The notes: generated by a model not told the origin, from the letters alone. Counted from the stretch's first letter, positions 31,208 through 42,422 are shown. The stretch is 60,000 nt of DNA from Zygnema cylindricum (GCA_037447655.1 JBBHKE010002148.1:64001-124000), one strand, 5' to 3'. Numbers and translations: made by a program.

Positions 31208-32034
31208 CTTCCATCTCGCACGATAAATTCCTGTTTCACATGCTTTTATAAATGCCGGATATAGCCGGAAAACATGACCTTGACCAAAAGAATAGACACA
31301 TCTATCATATTGCTTATAATTCGGATTAGGAGTAAAATTCCTATTCCACGAAAATCCAATGGCTCATATGTCGACATTGCTTCTGGGAATGTATCTATTC
31401 ATTCTATGTGATTTCCCTCTTCCTCTAAAATGTAAGCTTCGGCTACAGCTATATTCCATCTACTCTTCTCTAACCTCTTTAACTGTTCCGAGGCTACTTT
31501 ATATTCAATAGGAAGCCCTGCCATTAAAATCATTGCTTGATGATAGGGAGGAAAATTCCCCTCGGAGCCAGCATTTTCTGACAACAAAAGTTTCAAACCA
31601 CTACAGTATGATTTCATATCATCCCCGGTATATTTATAATCCCAAATTTTTCCAGCAGTTATAACCTCATTCTACTTTGTAGCTATGGCATGAGATTCTC
31701 TCAAACTTTTCCATAATTCAGATGCCGTAGTGATATGGATATATGTCATATTTAAGTCTTCTGAAAAAATAAATTTGAGAACATGTAATGCATCCTAATT
31801 TTTCTTTTCAAATTTTGGGTCCGTATCCGGAAGAACACCAAAAACCACATCATACAGTTTTACTTGCTTAACGTAAGATTTAGTCAAATCAGCCCAATGC
31901 ATATATTTTTCTCTATTAAACACCGGGGTCCGTGAGGGAGGGCCCCTGACCTGTTGATTTGAGGCAGCTGGTGCCCCTGAAGAAGAAGAAGAAGTAGTAG
32001 CAGCAGCAGCAGCAGTTGCCAAAATCACAATCAA
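31208..32034 (-). pseudogene. gag: E3 gag
   Basis: Starts in the LTR with an Ala/Thr/Ser-rich stretch (ATTSSSSSGAPAASNQQ), continues QVRGPPSRTPVFNREKYMHW, then UBN2 helices (TASELWKSLRESHAIA, GLPIEYKVASEQLKRL) with stops near 31796 and 31677. The zinc-knuckle region near 31300 is degenerate (CVYSFGQGHVF, lost cysteines). No in-frame ATG was found upstream, whereas sister elements have one in the LTR. Confidence 0.75.
31940..31951 (-). other. E3 degraded primer-binding site
   Basis: Minus strand GGTCAGGGGCCC, directly after the LTR end ATCAACA. It differs at two positions from GGTTATGGGCCC in the other elements, and the encoded VMG becomes VRG. Complementarity to initiator tRNA-Met is weakened. 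Confidence 0.6.
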
Positions 32035-32656
32035 AGTACAAAGAGGAAACTCTCACGAATACCCACAAATGACCAACTTCACAATGAAGTCCCAAGCAAA
32101 CCAGACACACACTAGGTCTAAATATTTGCCACAATAAAGAAAATACACCAAAGAAAACACATACAGAATTTCACAAAGTTATGCTAAAAGATTACAATGA
32201 TCTTACAATTCAAAACCCCAAAAATTGCTTCGCAGTTTTCATACAAGGAAATCCTAGCTTCCAAAATATTCTAAGTCCTACATATACAAGTGAGCCTATA
32301 GCTGATCTAAACCGTACTACAATTACCGTGATCCACCGGTACACTAAATCTTTACCAAACTAAACCTTCACCATCTGCCGTACAAAGTATTTACATCAAT
32401 CTTTTAACTCTAACGGCCGCTAAAGTGCGCAACAAAAGTTCGTTCACCAAAATGACGGCGCAGTCAATATTTCTCTTCCAAGAATGACGGCGAACTCCGT
32501 CTACCGTCCAGGCATTCGTTCCCCATTGAATAAGAACCTCCACGTGTAAATCCGGTCCCCAAATGAATCTGTATTTCGTCGTCCAGATCAAAAAACCTTA
32601 ACTCCCTCACGGACCGACACGTGTGTTTGAGGTGTACCAAGTTTGTGTACTCTCTT
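31952..32656 (-). repeat. E3 5' LTR
   Basis: Copy of 27529-28231 at offset 4423. Its 3' end is part of the gag reading frame. The region 32181-32590 is almost identical between copies. Confidence 0.75.
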
Positions 32657-32667
32657 TGGAGTTACAT

Positions 32668-33475
32668 ACACACTAAATATTGTCTACGACAATTCATCCT
32701 TCACACAAACAGCTATGGATGCGGTGCTCTACCAGCGCAGCTGTGATGTTTTAGAGCAGCGCAACTGTTCATTTAAGCAGTTTTTGCTGCGGTGTTCTAC
32801 TAGCGCAGCTATGATATTAGAGCAACGCAGCATGGCAACATAACAACGAAATATAGAGAGGATTACAGGTTTCAAGCTGCGATGTCAGACTTAGCGCAGC
32901 ATGGCAGTATAGCAGTGAGATAAAGAGAGGACTAAAGCTTTCCAAAAACAACAATATTAGCCGAGCTAGCTTGTACGGACATTGAGTATCCCATGGTGAT
33001 GTTATTCGAATTCGATATTCCACTCTACTATAAACCACTATGTTTTAGTTAGTTCTTTAATTATGATTAAACTCATAGAAAACTAAGTTTTAAGTTTACC
33101 ACTTTAATTAGTGTCCATGTACATGTTGTACCTTTCTAAAATGATGTTTTAGCGTTAAAGATTCCCCACTAACTTTTGGAATCTTTTAACTAGTTACCTC
33201 CACTTCTGATATACCTAGAAGTTCCACTTATTGGATGTACCTAGATTAGATTAGTGGTACCTCCACTTTTTGTATAGTCGTCAGCATGTTTGAGTTCAAC
33301 TGATAAAACTCAAACCTCTCATTGTCTTTTTCATCAATTATTATTGAACTTAAATTCAGGATAGTCTCATTTGTTATTATTGTCTTTTCCTTTTTGTTCC
33401 TTTTTTATCCACGTTGTTCTCTTTCCTATTCTTTATCCTTAAATCCATTTGCTTTGTTATGGCCGTTAATCTTAT
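32668..33475 (+). other. Probable E4 LTR/leader, no gene seen
   Basis: No coding sequence. 32700-32920 has scattered GCGCAGC and GCAGCATGGC words resembling the GCTGC-rich block in the LTRs at 56125 and 59900. It lies directly upstream of a copia-type primer site (33476) and gag, so it is probably the E4 LTR, but no second copy is in the window to prove the limits. Confidence 0.4.
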
Positions 33476-34006
33476 ATGTTATGGGCCCACAGCTTCGGCC
33501 GTGTCAAACTTAATACTTAAATTTAAAGGATAGGATATTTACAACTGGAAGTTTATAGTCCAACATTTATTCAGTTCTAAAAAATTGTGGTGCCACGTCA
33601 TACCAGATGTCATCATTCCAATTTTTCCAGATGAGGATGACGATGATTTTGCAGTCGCCCACATTACAATCATTGAGTGCAAAGAGAAAGACTTCGTCGC
33701 TTTGTCTCGTGTTATTTTGTCGTTGGATAGAACAATTGCGAATCTTGTATGAAGCGCCACAATCGCTAATGAAGCGTGAAAACTTCTGTGCGCCGCATCT
33801 GAAACTGACACGTTGCCGCATCCTTTGGCTCTTCGGCAAGAATTTATTCTCCTTGAAAATGATAAGTCCGAAGATATGTTGTCTTTTATACAAAAAATAC
33901 AGTCATATGTTGGTCGTTTAAAATGCATTAATTTTCTTGTGACTCATGAAGATCCCATTAGCGTAATTTTGGAAAGATTGCCGACCAACTTTTAGTCCTT
34001 TGTTTG
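33476..34006 (+). pseudogene. gag: E4 gag, first half (plus-strand copia)
   Basis: Begins at a primer-site-like TGTTATGGGCCCAC, whose ATG opens MGP. Then follow IYNWKFIVQHLFSS, DFVALSRVILSLDRTIANLV and MLSFIQKIQSYVGRLKCINF..ISVILERLPTNF, the UBN2 pattern, with several stops and frame changes. It breaks at 34006, the left edge of E5, and resumes at 37922. The minus-strand frames here are shadows. Confidence 0.7.
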
Positions 34007-34933
34007 TGAAATTCTATGGTCTCCATTAACCCACAAAATAAGCAGCCTAAATAAAGCCTCTAGAATAATATTTTCTCCTTTCACTTACCCATAGAATTAA
34101 TGCCGCCCACGCACACAAATATGATGACCACCCTCACCCCTATGAGGACAAGACTCCCTTGATTCAAATGCAAAAAGAATAACTGAATTTGCTCCCCTGA
34201 GTAGTTAGTTATAGCTGGCCAAAGATGGCCTATAAATACAAAAGGTCACCTAGAGAGAGGCGCCTCAAACACGCTAAGTCCCAAAACTCCTACTCACAAC
34301 TTCCCACTACTATACCATAAGCCAATAAAAAAGAGTGTATAGTACAAAAAGGTTCAGCGGCCGATTGTACTTCGTGTACGACCATTGTAGAACATGGCCT
34401 TTTGGTTGACACTTGTCAACTTGGGAGCCATCGTTCCTCCTCCCATCTTTTCTGGCGTCCAATGATGTGGCGCCACATGGCATAGCGCGACGTTATGTTC
34501 GAAAGCCGCCAAATATTCATTCGGGTTTGGCTGGGCGACGTCGTCCGTTCGATCATGTATTTTACACGGTTAGATTAGCTTCTGCGAGCACCGTTTGACT
34601 ATAGATGCCGTTTCGTCAATTTTGGTTTGTTAAAGTGAAAGTGACGTTTGCGTGACACTTTAATTTGCTGTATCGTTTCGTTAATGTCTTAATGGTTAAG
34701 GCGTTTGTCTATAGAGTACTCCGTAGACCTAGGTTCAAATCGTGTATAGGACAACATTTTGATAATCTTTTAATATGTCTACCTGTCTCCCTGTTTCTTT
34801 TTGACTATGGCGGCAGCCATGGTGACTCTTTTTTTTTATTTCTTCACTCTAGACTCTAAATTAAGAAGTGAATATTAATTACTTCTTTTCAAAATAGAAA
34901 AATAAAGACCTAGAAAATACACACATTTTAACA
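34007..34933 (-). repeat. E5 3' LTR (X family)
   Basis: Minus strand TGTTAAAATGTGTGTATTTTC ... GACCATAGAATTTCA. It is homologous in reverse orientation to the E6 LTR 42423-43324, which has the same ends in character (TGTTGAAAATAAG .. CCACATAATTTCA). It includes a CTATAAATA box on the plus strand (near 34229), antisense to the gag direction, and a plus-strand tRNA-like block. Confidence 0.75.
34691..34742 (+). other. tRNA-like block (A and B boxes) in E5 LTR
   Basis: AATGGTTAAGGCG (A-box/D-arm-like, 34691-34703) and GGTTCAAATCG (B-box-like, 34732-34742) with a possible anticodon stem GTCTA..TAGAC between them. It is antisense to the element. Counterparts: 37684-37734, 42571-42630 (minus) and 20267-20323 (minus). 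Acceptor stem not evident. Confidence 0.55.
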
Positions 34934-35263
34934 CTCCCGTTATTTTCTAGTCTACCTTTCTTTCAACTCACACTTAATAACAAAACATTTTTTTTTTCCT
35001 TTTTCTTTTCCCCTCATAAAAATTTAAGTGAACACCCCTGTATTTGAAACATTGTATTAGATGAACCGAAAAAATAATTGCATCACACATTTTATTTTGC
35101 ATGCCATTTTTCATAAATTCAAGCTTTGGGAGCAAGGATTTTATCCACCTCATTCCTTTTTCATCCCAGCAAAATCCAGATTCCCACTTGGAATTCAACA
35201 GCCCGCCCCATCCCCAACATGCAACACATTACTTGATGATAACCCTTTTATAGGCACACCTTC

Positions 35264-36124
35264 CTAAATGGCATCACTCCCATTAGTGATGTTGAATCCA
35301 TTACCCCCCAAATTCATCTTTAAATCACGAGTCCCCACTAAGTTCCTCCTAAAATCTACATCTTCCGTACTCATATATTTGTACATGATAACTACCCCAT
35401 TTTCTGAACTTCCCTCACTCTCTCCTATGGAATTCTTTCCACTATCACTTTCTATTTTGATTCCCAAAAAATATTTCTCCTCCCCTAAACCTTTCATTAA
35501 ATATTCCTTTTCTCCCCTATCCTTTGGAACCCCCTCTAGATTTACTTCTCCTTTTTCCATAGAATCCGTTGAAGTCTCCTCTTTCAACCCGTTTTCTGTC
35601 ACCAAAACACCTATGAGAATATCCTCATTGTTTTTACCTTTTTCAAGTACCTTTTTTCTTTTTACCTCTCTTGTACCTCCAAAAGCACACTGTTGCATTC
35701 GTGGAATTTCTGTGTGCTTTTTTCTCTTCCCCATACAACCGATTTGGAGAAGCTCCAAAATATCTTCATCCTGTTTCTCCTCTTCCCCTTCATTCACATT
35801 CCAACTTCTAATTTCTTTTAAACAAGGGCATTCCGCCATATAGTGACCCGGTTCCCTACAAAAGAAACAAACCCCTCTTTTCAAAGCTCCATTTTTTTTT
35901 CCTCTTCCTCTCTTTCCACCGAAGTTCCGATATGGCTTATCTTTATCTTTCTTCCTCTCATCACGCTTTCGCCATTCACCATCATTCCTGTCATCACGCT
36001 TCCGCCAGTCACCACCAGCTGTCAATGCATTCACCTTGTCACTTCCCCTACGAAGCTCCAAAGTGCTTTCCCACACAAGAATCATCCCCATGGTAATGCT
36101 CCAAGTCCATGAGGAGTAGTCCAT
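35264..36124 (-). CDS. gag: E5 gag C-terminus with zinc knuckle joined to an RT fragment
   Basis: 286-residue open frame. An Arg/Lys/Asp-rich basic stretch is followed by CFFCREPGHYMAEC, a perfect CX2CX4HX4C box near residues 86-99. Around residues 210-230 it reads EYLMKGLGEEKYFLGIKIESD, which matches the copia RT segment MKDLGEAKYILGIQVERD. Nothing in between resembles protease or integrase, so an internal deletion fused gag to a piece of RT in frame. The tail (GGNGFNITNGSDAI) is unrelated. The plus-strand frames over this region are shadows. Confidence 0.7.
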   Translation of the reverse strand: MDYSSWTWSITMGMILVWESTLELRRGSDKVNALTAGGDWRKRDDRNDGEWRKRDERKKDKDKPYRNFGGKRGRGKKNGALKRGVCFFCREPGHYMAECPCLKEIRSWNVNEGEEEKQDEDILELLQIGCMGKRKKHTEIPRMQQCAFGGTREVKRKKVLEKGKNNEDILIGVLVTENGLKEETSTDSMEKGEVNLEGVPKDRGEKEYLMKGLGEEKYFLGIKIESDSGKNSIGESEGSSENGVVIMYKYMSTEDVDFRRNLVGTRDLKMNLGGNGFNITNGSDAI

Positions 36125-36835
36125 TTCCTGTATTGGTTAATGATGTTTTTGTACTCATCTGGGAGTTTCATGATTAGTGTGTTAATCTTTCTCACCTCAG
36201 CTTCTACATATCCTGCACTAGCAAGCTCAACATATAACGGAGCAATATCAGTGTAAAACTCTACCATGCTACCGCCTTTATAAACATAGGCCTCTATTTC
36301 TTTTTTTACTAACTGCTGCCTCTATATAGTCTCACTCTTATAAATCTGAATTAGTCTATCCCAAATTTTTGAAAACTTAGTTAGGTTTATAATAGTGATA
36401 GTTATGGACTTAGAGATGTTTTCTAAGTATGAGATGTTTTGCTATAGTGTTTTTATACTCCCAAATTTTACTGTCATTTTTTTCAGTTTTTGGTTTAGCT
36501 ATAACCCCTACAAATAGAACTATAGGCGAGAGCCTATCTCCCCCTTGCGTATCTCCCCTCACCATAGGTGTTCCTTTACCTGTCTCCCCTTTTCCCTCTT
36601 CCATTGCAATATTTTCCCTTTCACCTTCTGTTGCATCTAAACTCCGTTTGGTTTTTTGGGAAGCCCCAGTTGAATCTCAATAGTGAGTTCCACCGATTCT
36701 TGGTGGCGGACACCTCACTTGTCCCGAAATAATTCCCCATAAAATCTTTACGAAAAGTAATCCCTCTATCGTAAATTCCCAGTTTGTGAAGTCTATTCCA
36801 TCAAACATAGGCACCCTAGATGGTGGGCCCATAAC
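36125..36835 (-). pseudogene. gag: E5 gag N-terminal half
   Basis: From the primer site the frame reads VMGPPSRVPMFDGIDFTNW, then shifted segments LLFVKILWGIISGQVRCPPP, MEEGKGETGKGTP and VEFYTDIAPLYVELASAGY..INTLIMKLPDEYKNIINQ, the last being the UBN2 end (LPDEYxxxI). Frame breaks are present near 36684 and 36410. It parallels the plus-strand E6 gag at 43325-44060. Confidence 0.7.
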
Positions 36836-36836
36836 C
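36825..36836 (-). other. E5 primer-binding site
   Basis: Minus strand GGTTATGGGCCC, followed by ACC; it encodes VMGP in the gag frame. It is identical to the sites at 773 and 43325. Confidence 0.75.
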
Positions 36837-37126
36837 TAAAAATTTTTCGGTTCCATTTCCCACAGAAATCTCACACCTAAAAGAAGCTTATCTAGATAGT
36901 GCCGACTCCACGTTGAAACAAACCCAAATAACTGGCACCTTCAGTATCATAACTCGTATACAGCTTCACCTTGTGAAAGAAGACTTTCTGTGTGCTCAGT
37001 TTAACCACAAATTGCAAAGCTTGAACATGTGTTTTGAACACTATTTCTCACTTTGAATTTCCCTTAGAAATGCCTCCACCGTGGCAAGCAAAAACTTTGT
37101 CTAACTACATCTTTGTGTAGCTTGGA

Positions 37127-37921
37127 CTCCTTTGAGTCAAACGCAAAAAAATAATCAGTGAATTTGCTCATCTGAGCAGTTAAATATGGCTAGCCAAAGA
37201 TGGCCTATAAATACAAAAGGTCACCTGGAGAGAGGCGCCTCAAACACGCTAAGTCCCTTAACTCCTACTCAGAACTACCTACTACTCTACCCTAGGCCAA
37301 TCAAAAAGAGTGTATAGTACAAGATGGTATAGTGGCCGATTGTACTTCTTGTACGGCCATTGTACAACAAGGCCCTTTAGTTGACACTTGTTAACTTGGG
37401 AGCCATCGTTCCTCCTCCCATCTTTTATGGTGTCCAATGATGTGGCGCCACGTCGCACAGCGCGCTGCTATGTCCAAAAGCCGCCAAAGATTCATTTGGA
37501 TTTGGCGAGGATGATGTCTTTCGTCCGATCATGTATTTTACACGGTTAGATTTGCGTCCGAGAACGCCGTTTGACTATAGATGTTGTTTCGTCAATTTTG
37601 GCGTTTTTAAGTGAAAGTGACGTTTGGGTGACACTTTAATAAATCGCCGAACCACATAGGTGTATCGTTTATTTAATGCCTTAATGGTTAAAGCGTATGT
37701 TTATAAAGTACGCTGTAGACCTAGGTTCAAATGCGGTATAGGGCAACATTTGGGTAATCTATAAATCTTTCAGCGTGTTTGCCTGTTTCTTTCTGACTAT
37801 GGCGGTAGCCATGGTGACTCTCTCTCTCTCTTCACTCTAGAGTCTAAATTAACAAGTGAATATTAATTACTTATTTTCAACATAGACAAATATAGACCTA
37901 GAAAATACGCACATTTTAATA
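37127..37921 (-). repeat. E5 5' LTR (recognisable part)
   Basis: Direct copy of 34141-34933 including GGCCTATAAATACAAAAGGTC, the CCATCGTTCCTCCTCCCATC block and the tRNA-like block. The part nearest the primer site (36837-37126) does not match the 3' LTR end, so the LTR 3' region has been replaced or has diverged. The upper end reads TTTTAATA (expected TTTTAACA). Confidence 0.65.
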
Positions 37922-38760
37922 GTTGGTACGGTTGACAAAAATCCTACGAATGTCACCTTACTTGATTTAACCAATTAGCTCGTTTATGAAGAAATTAGAC
38001 AAAAATTTAAAAAACATGTGATATCATCTGACGGCACAGCGCTAACTACTTTTGTTTGAAAAAAATCTTTTACAGGTGCTGCTAGATCTTCTACTTTTTG
38101 CAGGTACTGCAAAAAGAAAGATCATCTTATCGACGCGTGTCCAATTCTCGCTTCAAACGTGAACGTGGTTAGGGGGCGTCGGCGGTCAAAACAAATACTA
38201 CGCTCCAAATGTAAGAGCGCCTCCCAATCCGCCTGTCACGTACAATCTTGTTGGACTCGCGAATACATCATTCTTGACTCCCTCGTACAGCCTCCTCCTC
38301 CTTGGTACAACATGTCGCCTCAATTCCAATTTGCGCGAAGTGTACCTCCTCCACTCCTTCAATGTGACGCAACGAATCCAGACGTACTGTGTATCAACCA
38401 CAACAATTTTGTACCGCCTCCCAACCCTCCAATAGACCATAGGTACGCTTTCAATGCTACAAGTAACAATCGTGATTGATTAATAGATTCCAGTGCCTCG
38501 TACCAAATGTCATGTTCCAAATCCATCATGACAAATCTTGTTATGCTTTCTACTCGTTTATGCGTTTTACTTAGAAATATCTTTGTCCTAACATCAAATT
38601 TTGTTGAACAGGTGGCCATAAACCCGAGTAGTTCCAAGCCACTAATTTTTTTAAAAACGTTTACTACGTTCCCGAACTTAAGAAAAATCTTTTTTCTATG
38701 GGTATGACACTTCAAAATGGTACACCACTAATCGCTATTAGAGTAAAGGAATAAATAGTG
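37922..38760 (+). pseudogene. gag: E4 gag second half with zinc knuckle, and protease start
   Basis: Continues E4 across the E5 insertion. 38090-38150 encodes FCRYCKKKDHLIDACP, a CX2CX4HX4C box. Near 38485 LIDSSASYQMSC corresponds to the copia protease LDSGASxHM; Gly is Ser, so the active site is lost. The frame ends around GMTLQNGTPLIAIRVKE near 38755. No integrase follows. Confidence 0.65.
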
Positions 38761-39075
38761 GTAAAAATAAATTAGTATTATTAACACTATTAGAGATTTT
38801 TTTAAATATATATATATATATATACTAATTAATCCTTTAACTGAAATTTGCGTTGTCTTGAATGATAAATACTTGCTATTTTGATGTCTATAAATCTAAT
38901 AATTCATAGCCAGTCGTTGTTCACGTATCGACGGACGAACATATCACAACGTGATTTTTGTTGACGAAGTTCGCCTCTTTCTACTGTGCACATTTCATGT
39001 TAGCAATGATGTTAATGTTTGCATGCCTTTGTAATTCAACAAGTACCATTTCGACGGAGATAACCTCGGTCCGGT
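38761..39075. other. Unassigned stretch with a (TA)n microsatellite
   Basis: AT-rich; (TA)n at about 38806-38823. No gene or element end recognised. Confidence 0.5.
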
Positions 39076-39861
39076 GCCACACTATTTCGCGCAACACTTA
39101 GAGCTCCATAGGTCCTCAGTAGGGCTCACACAGCTTCTTTGGAAAAACCTCGACCCTTTGTGTTTCGAAGAATAACTGACACTATTGTGAAAAAAACTCT
39201 GACCACCTTCACACTTATATAAAGGGAAGAATCCCTTGAGTCGATGAAAAGAATCCTTCGTTGGTCCTTTGGAGTAAGTTATGGAGGTCAAAGTTGAACT
39301 TTGTGAAGCTCTCTGGAGAAGGGTCCTATCTACCAAATTTTTCCAAGTCGTATCTCTCTCTAAAACTCTATCTACTGAAGTACAACACCAATCATAATAG
39401 TGTGTCGTACAAAAAGGTACCGCTGCTGGTGTACTTTCTGTATGGCCATTGTACGACATGGCAAACAAGTCGACAAATGTCATTTTTGGATTCGTTCTTG
39501 TAATCCCCAGAGATGCCGTAATTCAATGTGGATGTGCCACATGTCAATCGATGTGGCGGTGACCGCAAACCGCAAAAATCTTATTTTGCGATATTGGCAT
39601 CTTTTGCAGCAGTCTGATCAAAACCGGGTTTCAATCGTAGCCGCCATAAATCATTGCGCGATATTTGTTTCGTTGTCGAAACAAAATGCGTGGTATCCAT
39701 TTCGAAACCGTACCGTACTTCGTACTTAACAAAGCTGAATCTATGCATGACGTATATAGTTTCCGTTAAATGAATTAGTTCACGTCTAATTGTTTAAGTA
39801 TTTGTCAAACCCTATATGTCTCAGCACCGATCTAGACATGTAGGATAAAGCTAACCGTTAT
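39076..39861 (-). repeat. Truncated LTR (X/Y family)
   Basis: Reverse complement of much of 20350-21065: shared blocks include AACTCTATCTACTGAAGTAC, AATCATAATAGTGT, GAGATGCCG and GCAACGAAACAAAT-like words. It is cut at 39861 by the start of the E9 LTR. Short frames here (for example 39400-39729) are not genes. Confidence 0.6.
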
Positions 39862-40887
39862 TGTTGTTCTACAACCACCGTTGCAGGAGGAGAACCAGCA
39901 GTTGTAGTGGAAGTAGACATTAAAAAACAGCAGAAGCTATCAAAACACCTACTCAACAGCCAACTTTGATTCAACAGAAAATATGACTCAAAATGGGAAT
40001 ATGCCTCAAATTTTTCACAGTGATACAAAACAAATTAACTAAAAATTCCAAAAATTGCAGCCCCAATGACCCATTAAACCATAAGATATGATATCTAAGT
40101 TTCCCAAAAACTGCCCTTAGAAAATCATATTCATAAAACTGGATACTACAAAATTGGCTAAGTCCTAAACTATATAATCACAGTGAGTATCTACTGGTCA
40201 TACTAATTCGGGTAACCGTACTACAAGACTATCCTGACTTACGACAAAGCATCCGCCGTGTACTTTATTGTACCGTGAGTACCTCCAAAACCTAATTATT
40301 ATTTTCCAAAGACCTAATTAACAAAACACAAATTTTTATTACACAAAACTACAAAACAATGTTTTCCAAATATTCTCAAATAGGGAACAGTACAAAAAAT
40401 GTTCCCGGTGCTTAGTCAGTGATAGTCGCTAAAGTACACCCAACTGTGGCAATGTAGTACGAAGCACCTAAGTGCTTCGTCACTTGTGATCCCACGTGAA
40501 TCACGCTTCTTGTCCCAGGTGAATAGCGTCCATTGGCACGAATGTAATCAATAATCATAACGTTGAACCGTACCATATATTTCCGAAATAACTTGTTCAG
40601 ATTGCGTTCGTCCGGTCCAGTGAATCTAATAGTTACTTGCGTGACGCGTGTAAGTGATTGTCAGCGCCACTCCGTAAAACTTGCATACGTTTCTCTTGTC
40701 GACACGTGTCCTTCAAAAAGTACAATACAGTCTATTTGTACTTTGCTACTGTAACACTAATCAAGGTAAGTAGTGTAGGAGATAACTTAGAAAATATTAT
40801 AAGTAGTGTAGGAGATAACTTAGAAAATATTCTAAGTTATTTTAGTCTCCTCTCACTTCCCTATCTAAAGATTTTCAATTTTCAACA
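39862..40887 (-). repeat. E9 3' LTR with gag start codon inside
   Basis: 1026 bp, minus strand TGTTGAAAATTG ... GTAGAACAACA. ATG at 39920-39918 opens MSTSTTTAGSPPATVVVEQ, the same N-terminus as gag of E7 and E8, and the frame reaches the LTR end. GGGGGG just before it (40888-40893) is the polypurine tract. It contains a direct repeat at 40767-40835. Confidence 0.8.
40767..40835. repeat. ~35-bp tandem duplication in the E9 LTR
   Basis: AGTAGTGTAGGAGATAACTT followed by AGAAAATATT occurs twice in succession (40767-40801 and 40802-40835), differing at the end (ATA against CTA). Confidence 0.75.
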
Positions 40888-40910
40888 CCCCCCTAAATTT
40901 TTAGATTTAG

Positions 40911-41400
40911 TTACTCACTTAGTCTAATAGCCTCTCTACAAACCTGTAACTTAACAACAGGAAGGGCTTTTGTTAAAATGTCATCCTCCATCTTTTCGTT
41001 TAGTAAATAACACAATTTAATGACTTTTGCAAGTACTTTTCCTCTGACAAAGTGAAGTCCAACATCCATGTGTTTGCTCTTAAAGTGATGGCTGGGGTTA
41101 GAGGCAATTGTAATGGCTACCTGGTTGTCACACCAAATAGCCTGAGGAGGTGTTTGCATATACCCAAGTTCTTGTAAAATGGATTTGACCCATAAGAGCT
41201 TTTTGTAGGGCGAAAGTTGTTGCCATATATTCTGACTCCATTGTGGATTGAGCTGTATCTTTTTGTAATTTACTACTCCAACACCAAGTTCCATCTCCAA
41301 TCTCCAGAACAAAGCCGGTTGTAGATTTCCAACTTAGGCATGTCTCTATAGCAAGCATCTCTCCACGTCTCTATTTTCACCTCTCCTCTTCAGAGTACAA
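40911..41400 (-). pseudogene. pol: E9 RNase H
   Basis: STTGFVLEIGDGTWCWSSKLQK, STMESEYMATTFALQKAL, then after a frameshift near 41210 the frame KLLWVKSILQELGY, AIWCDNQVAITIASNPSHHF, KSKHMDVGLHFVRGKV and DILTKALP. These are the D-E-D landmarks of copia RNase H (ESEYMA, CDNQ..A), all visible. It ends at a natural stop at 40911 just before the polypurine tract. Confidence 0.85.
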
Positions 41401-41464
41401 GCTTAAGATTTCAAATACCTGCAAGATATCTCAGCACCCTTTTTGCTGCTTTCCAGTCTGTCTT

Positions 41465-42419
41465 TTAAGGATTTTGCAGACTTCTACTCAAGACTCCCAT
41501 AGCTGCTGCAATGTCAAGTCTCGTAGAATTCATAAAATATATAATACTTTCGACTACCTGTCTATATGGCTTTGAAGCCACAAACTCTTCCTCCCCTATC
41601 TCCAAACTCTCACAAACCATTATGCCTGAGTCTAAATGAATTCCTTCCAATTTCTGCCTGAATTCCATGGGAGTTACTGATCCCTTTACATCTTTCATTT
41701 CAAATTTTTCCACCAAGTTACCTATTACTTCTTTCTGAGTCAACATAATTAGTCTTTTGTTTCTGTCTCTTTCTACGTGTATTCCTAAGATATACTTGGC
41801 CTCACCGAGGTACTTCATCTCGAACCTAGACCTTAAAGCCGCTTAAATGCGGTTTATTTCCTTCCTTGACTTGCTTATGAATAATAAGTCATCCACATAT
41901 ACAACAATGTATAGTATCCCATCCTCCTCTTGTAAGACATATACAGACTAATCTGAGCTAATTCTCTTAAAACCTAGCCCAGTCAAAAACTCATCTAACT
42001 TCAAATTCCATTGACGAAGGGCTTGTTTTAGCCTATACATAGATTTCATTAATTTACACACTAATTCTTCCTTTCCCTTTTCAACATACATTTCAGGTTG
42101 CTTCATAAAAAATGGTTTCTTCTTATTCTCCAAACAAGAAGGCCGTTTTAACATCCATTTAATGTATTTCTATATTATCTATAGCTGCTAAACTTAGCAA
42201 AATTATGACTGTGGTAAATCTAACAACTAGAGAGAATGTTTCTTCAAAGTCAATACCTTCTTTTTGATTATACCTTTTGGCCACTTTTCTAGTTTTATGC
42301 CTTTCAATTGTGTTGTTTGTGTTCAACTTCACCTTGAAAACCCATTTCCTACCGATGGCTTTGGTGCCCGGAGGAAGATAAACTAGCTCCCATGTTTGTG
42401 CTTCTATAATAGACTTCAA
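41465..42419 (-). pseudogene. pol: E9 reverse transcriptase
   Basis: 42419-42159: SIIEAQTWELVYLPPGTKAI, GRKWVFKVKLN, KEGIDFEETFSLVVRFT. 42154-41948: MKSMYRLKQALRQWNLKLDEF. A stretch with a stop then carries ILYIVVYVDDLLFISKS, and 41818-41465 MKYLGEAKYILGIHVERD and YRQVVESIIYFMNSTRLDI. Several stops and frame changes; the YVDD box is intact. It is cut at 42422 by the E6 LTR. Confidence 0.8.
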
Positions 42420-42422
42420 TTC

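Larger units (their letters stand above)
27529..32667 (-). mobile_element. E3: Ty1/copia element
   Basis: Direct repeats 27529-28231 and 31952-32656 (offset 4423) flank gag, protease, integrase and RT in copia order on the minus strand. The 5' LTR ends ATCAACA followed by a degraded primer site. The coding region has several stops, a broken protease motif, a changed integrase residue and no RNase H, so E3 is dead. I count about ten differences between LTRs, so it is older than E1. The lower end abuts the gypsy remnant; the exact upper end (TGTAACTCC at 32667) is tentative. Confidence 0.75.
34007..37921 (-). mobile_element. E5: copia deletion derivative inserted in E4 gag
   Basis: Minus-strand element with 3' LTR 34007-34933, a PPT-like AACGGGAG just before it, gag 36835-35264 and a 5' LTR up to 37921. 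The flanking duplicates are GTTTG (34002-34006) and GTTGG (37922-37926). E4 gag is found on both sides, which confirms the insertion. Protease, integrase and most of RT are missing, so the element is non-autonomous. Confidence 0.75.
39862..42422 (-). mobile_element. E9: 3' half of a Ty1/copia element
   Basis: Minus-strand RT and RNase H (42419-40911) followed by a polypurine tract and a complete 3' LTR (40887-39862). The upstream part is missing because E6 begins at 42423 in the middle of the RT; no matching rest was found on the other side of E6 before the satellite. Confidence 0.8.

Noticed and set aside
35268-35843. 191-codon plus-strand ORF
   Set aside because: Antisense of the E5 gag frame, which has a perfect CCHC box.
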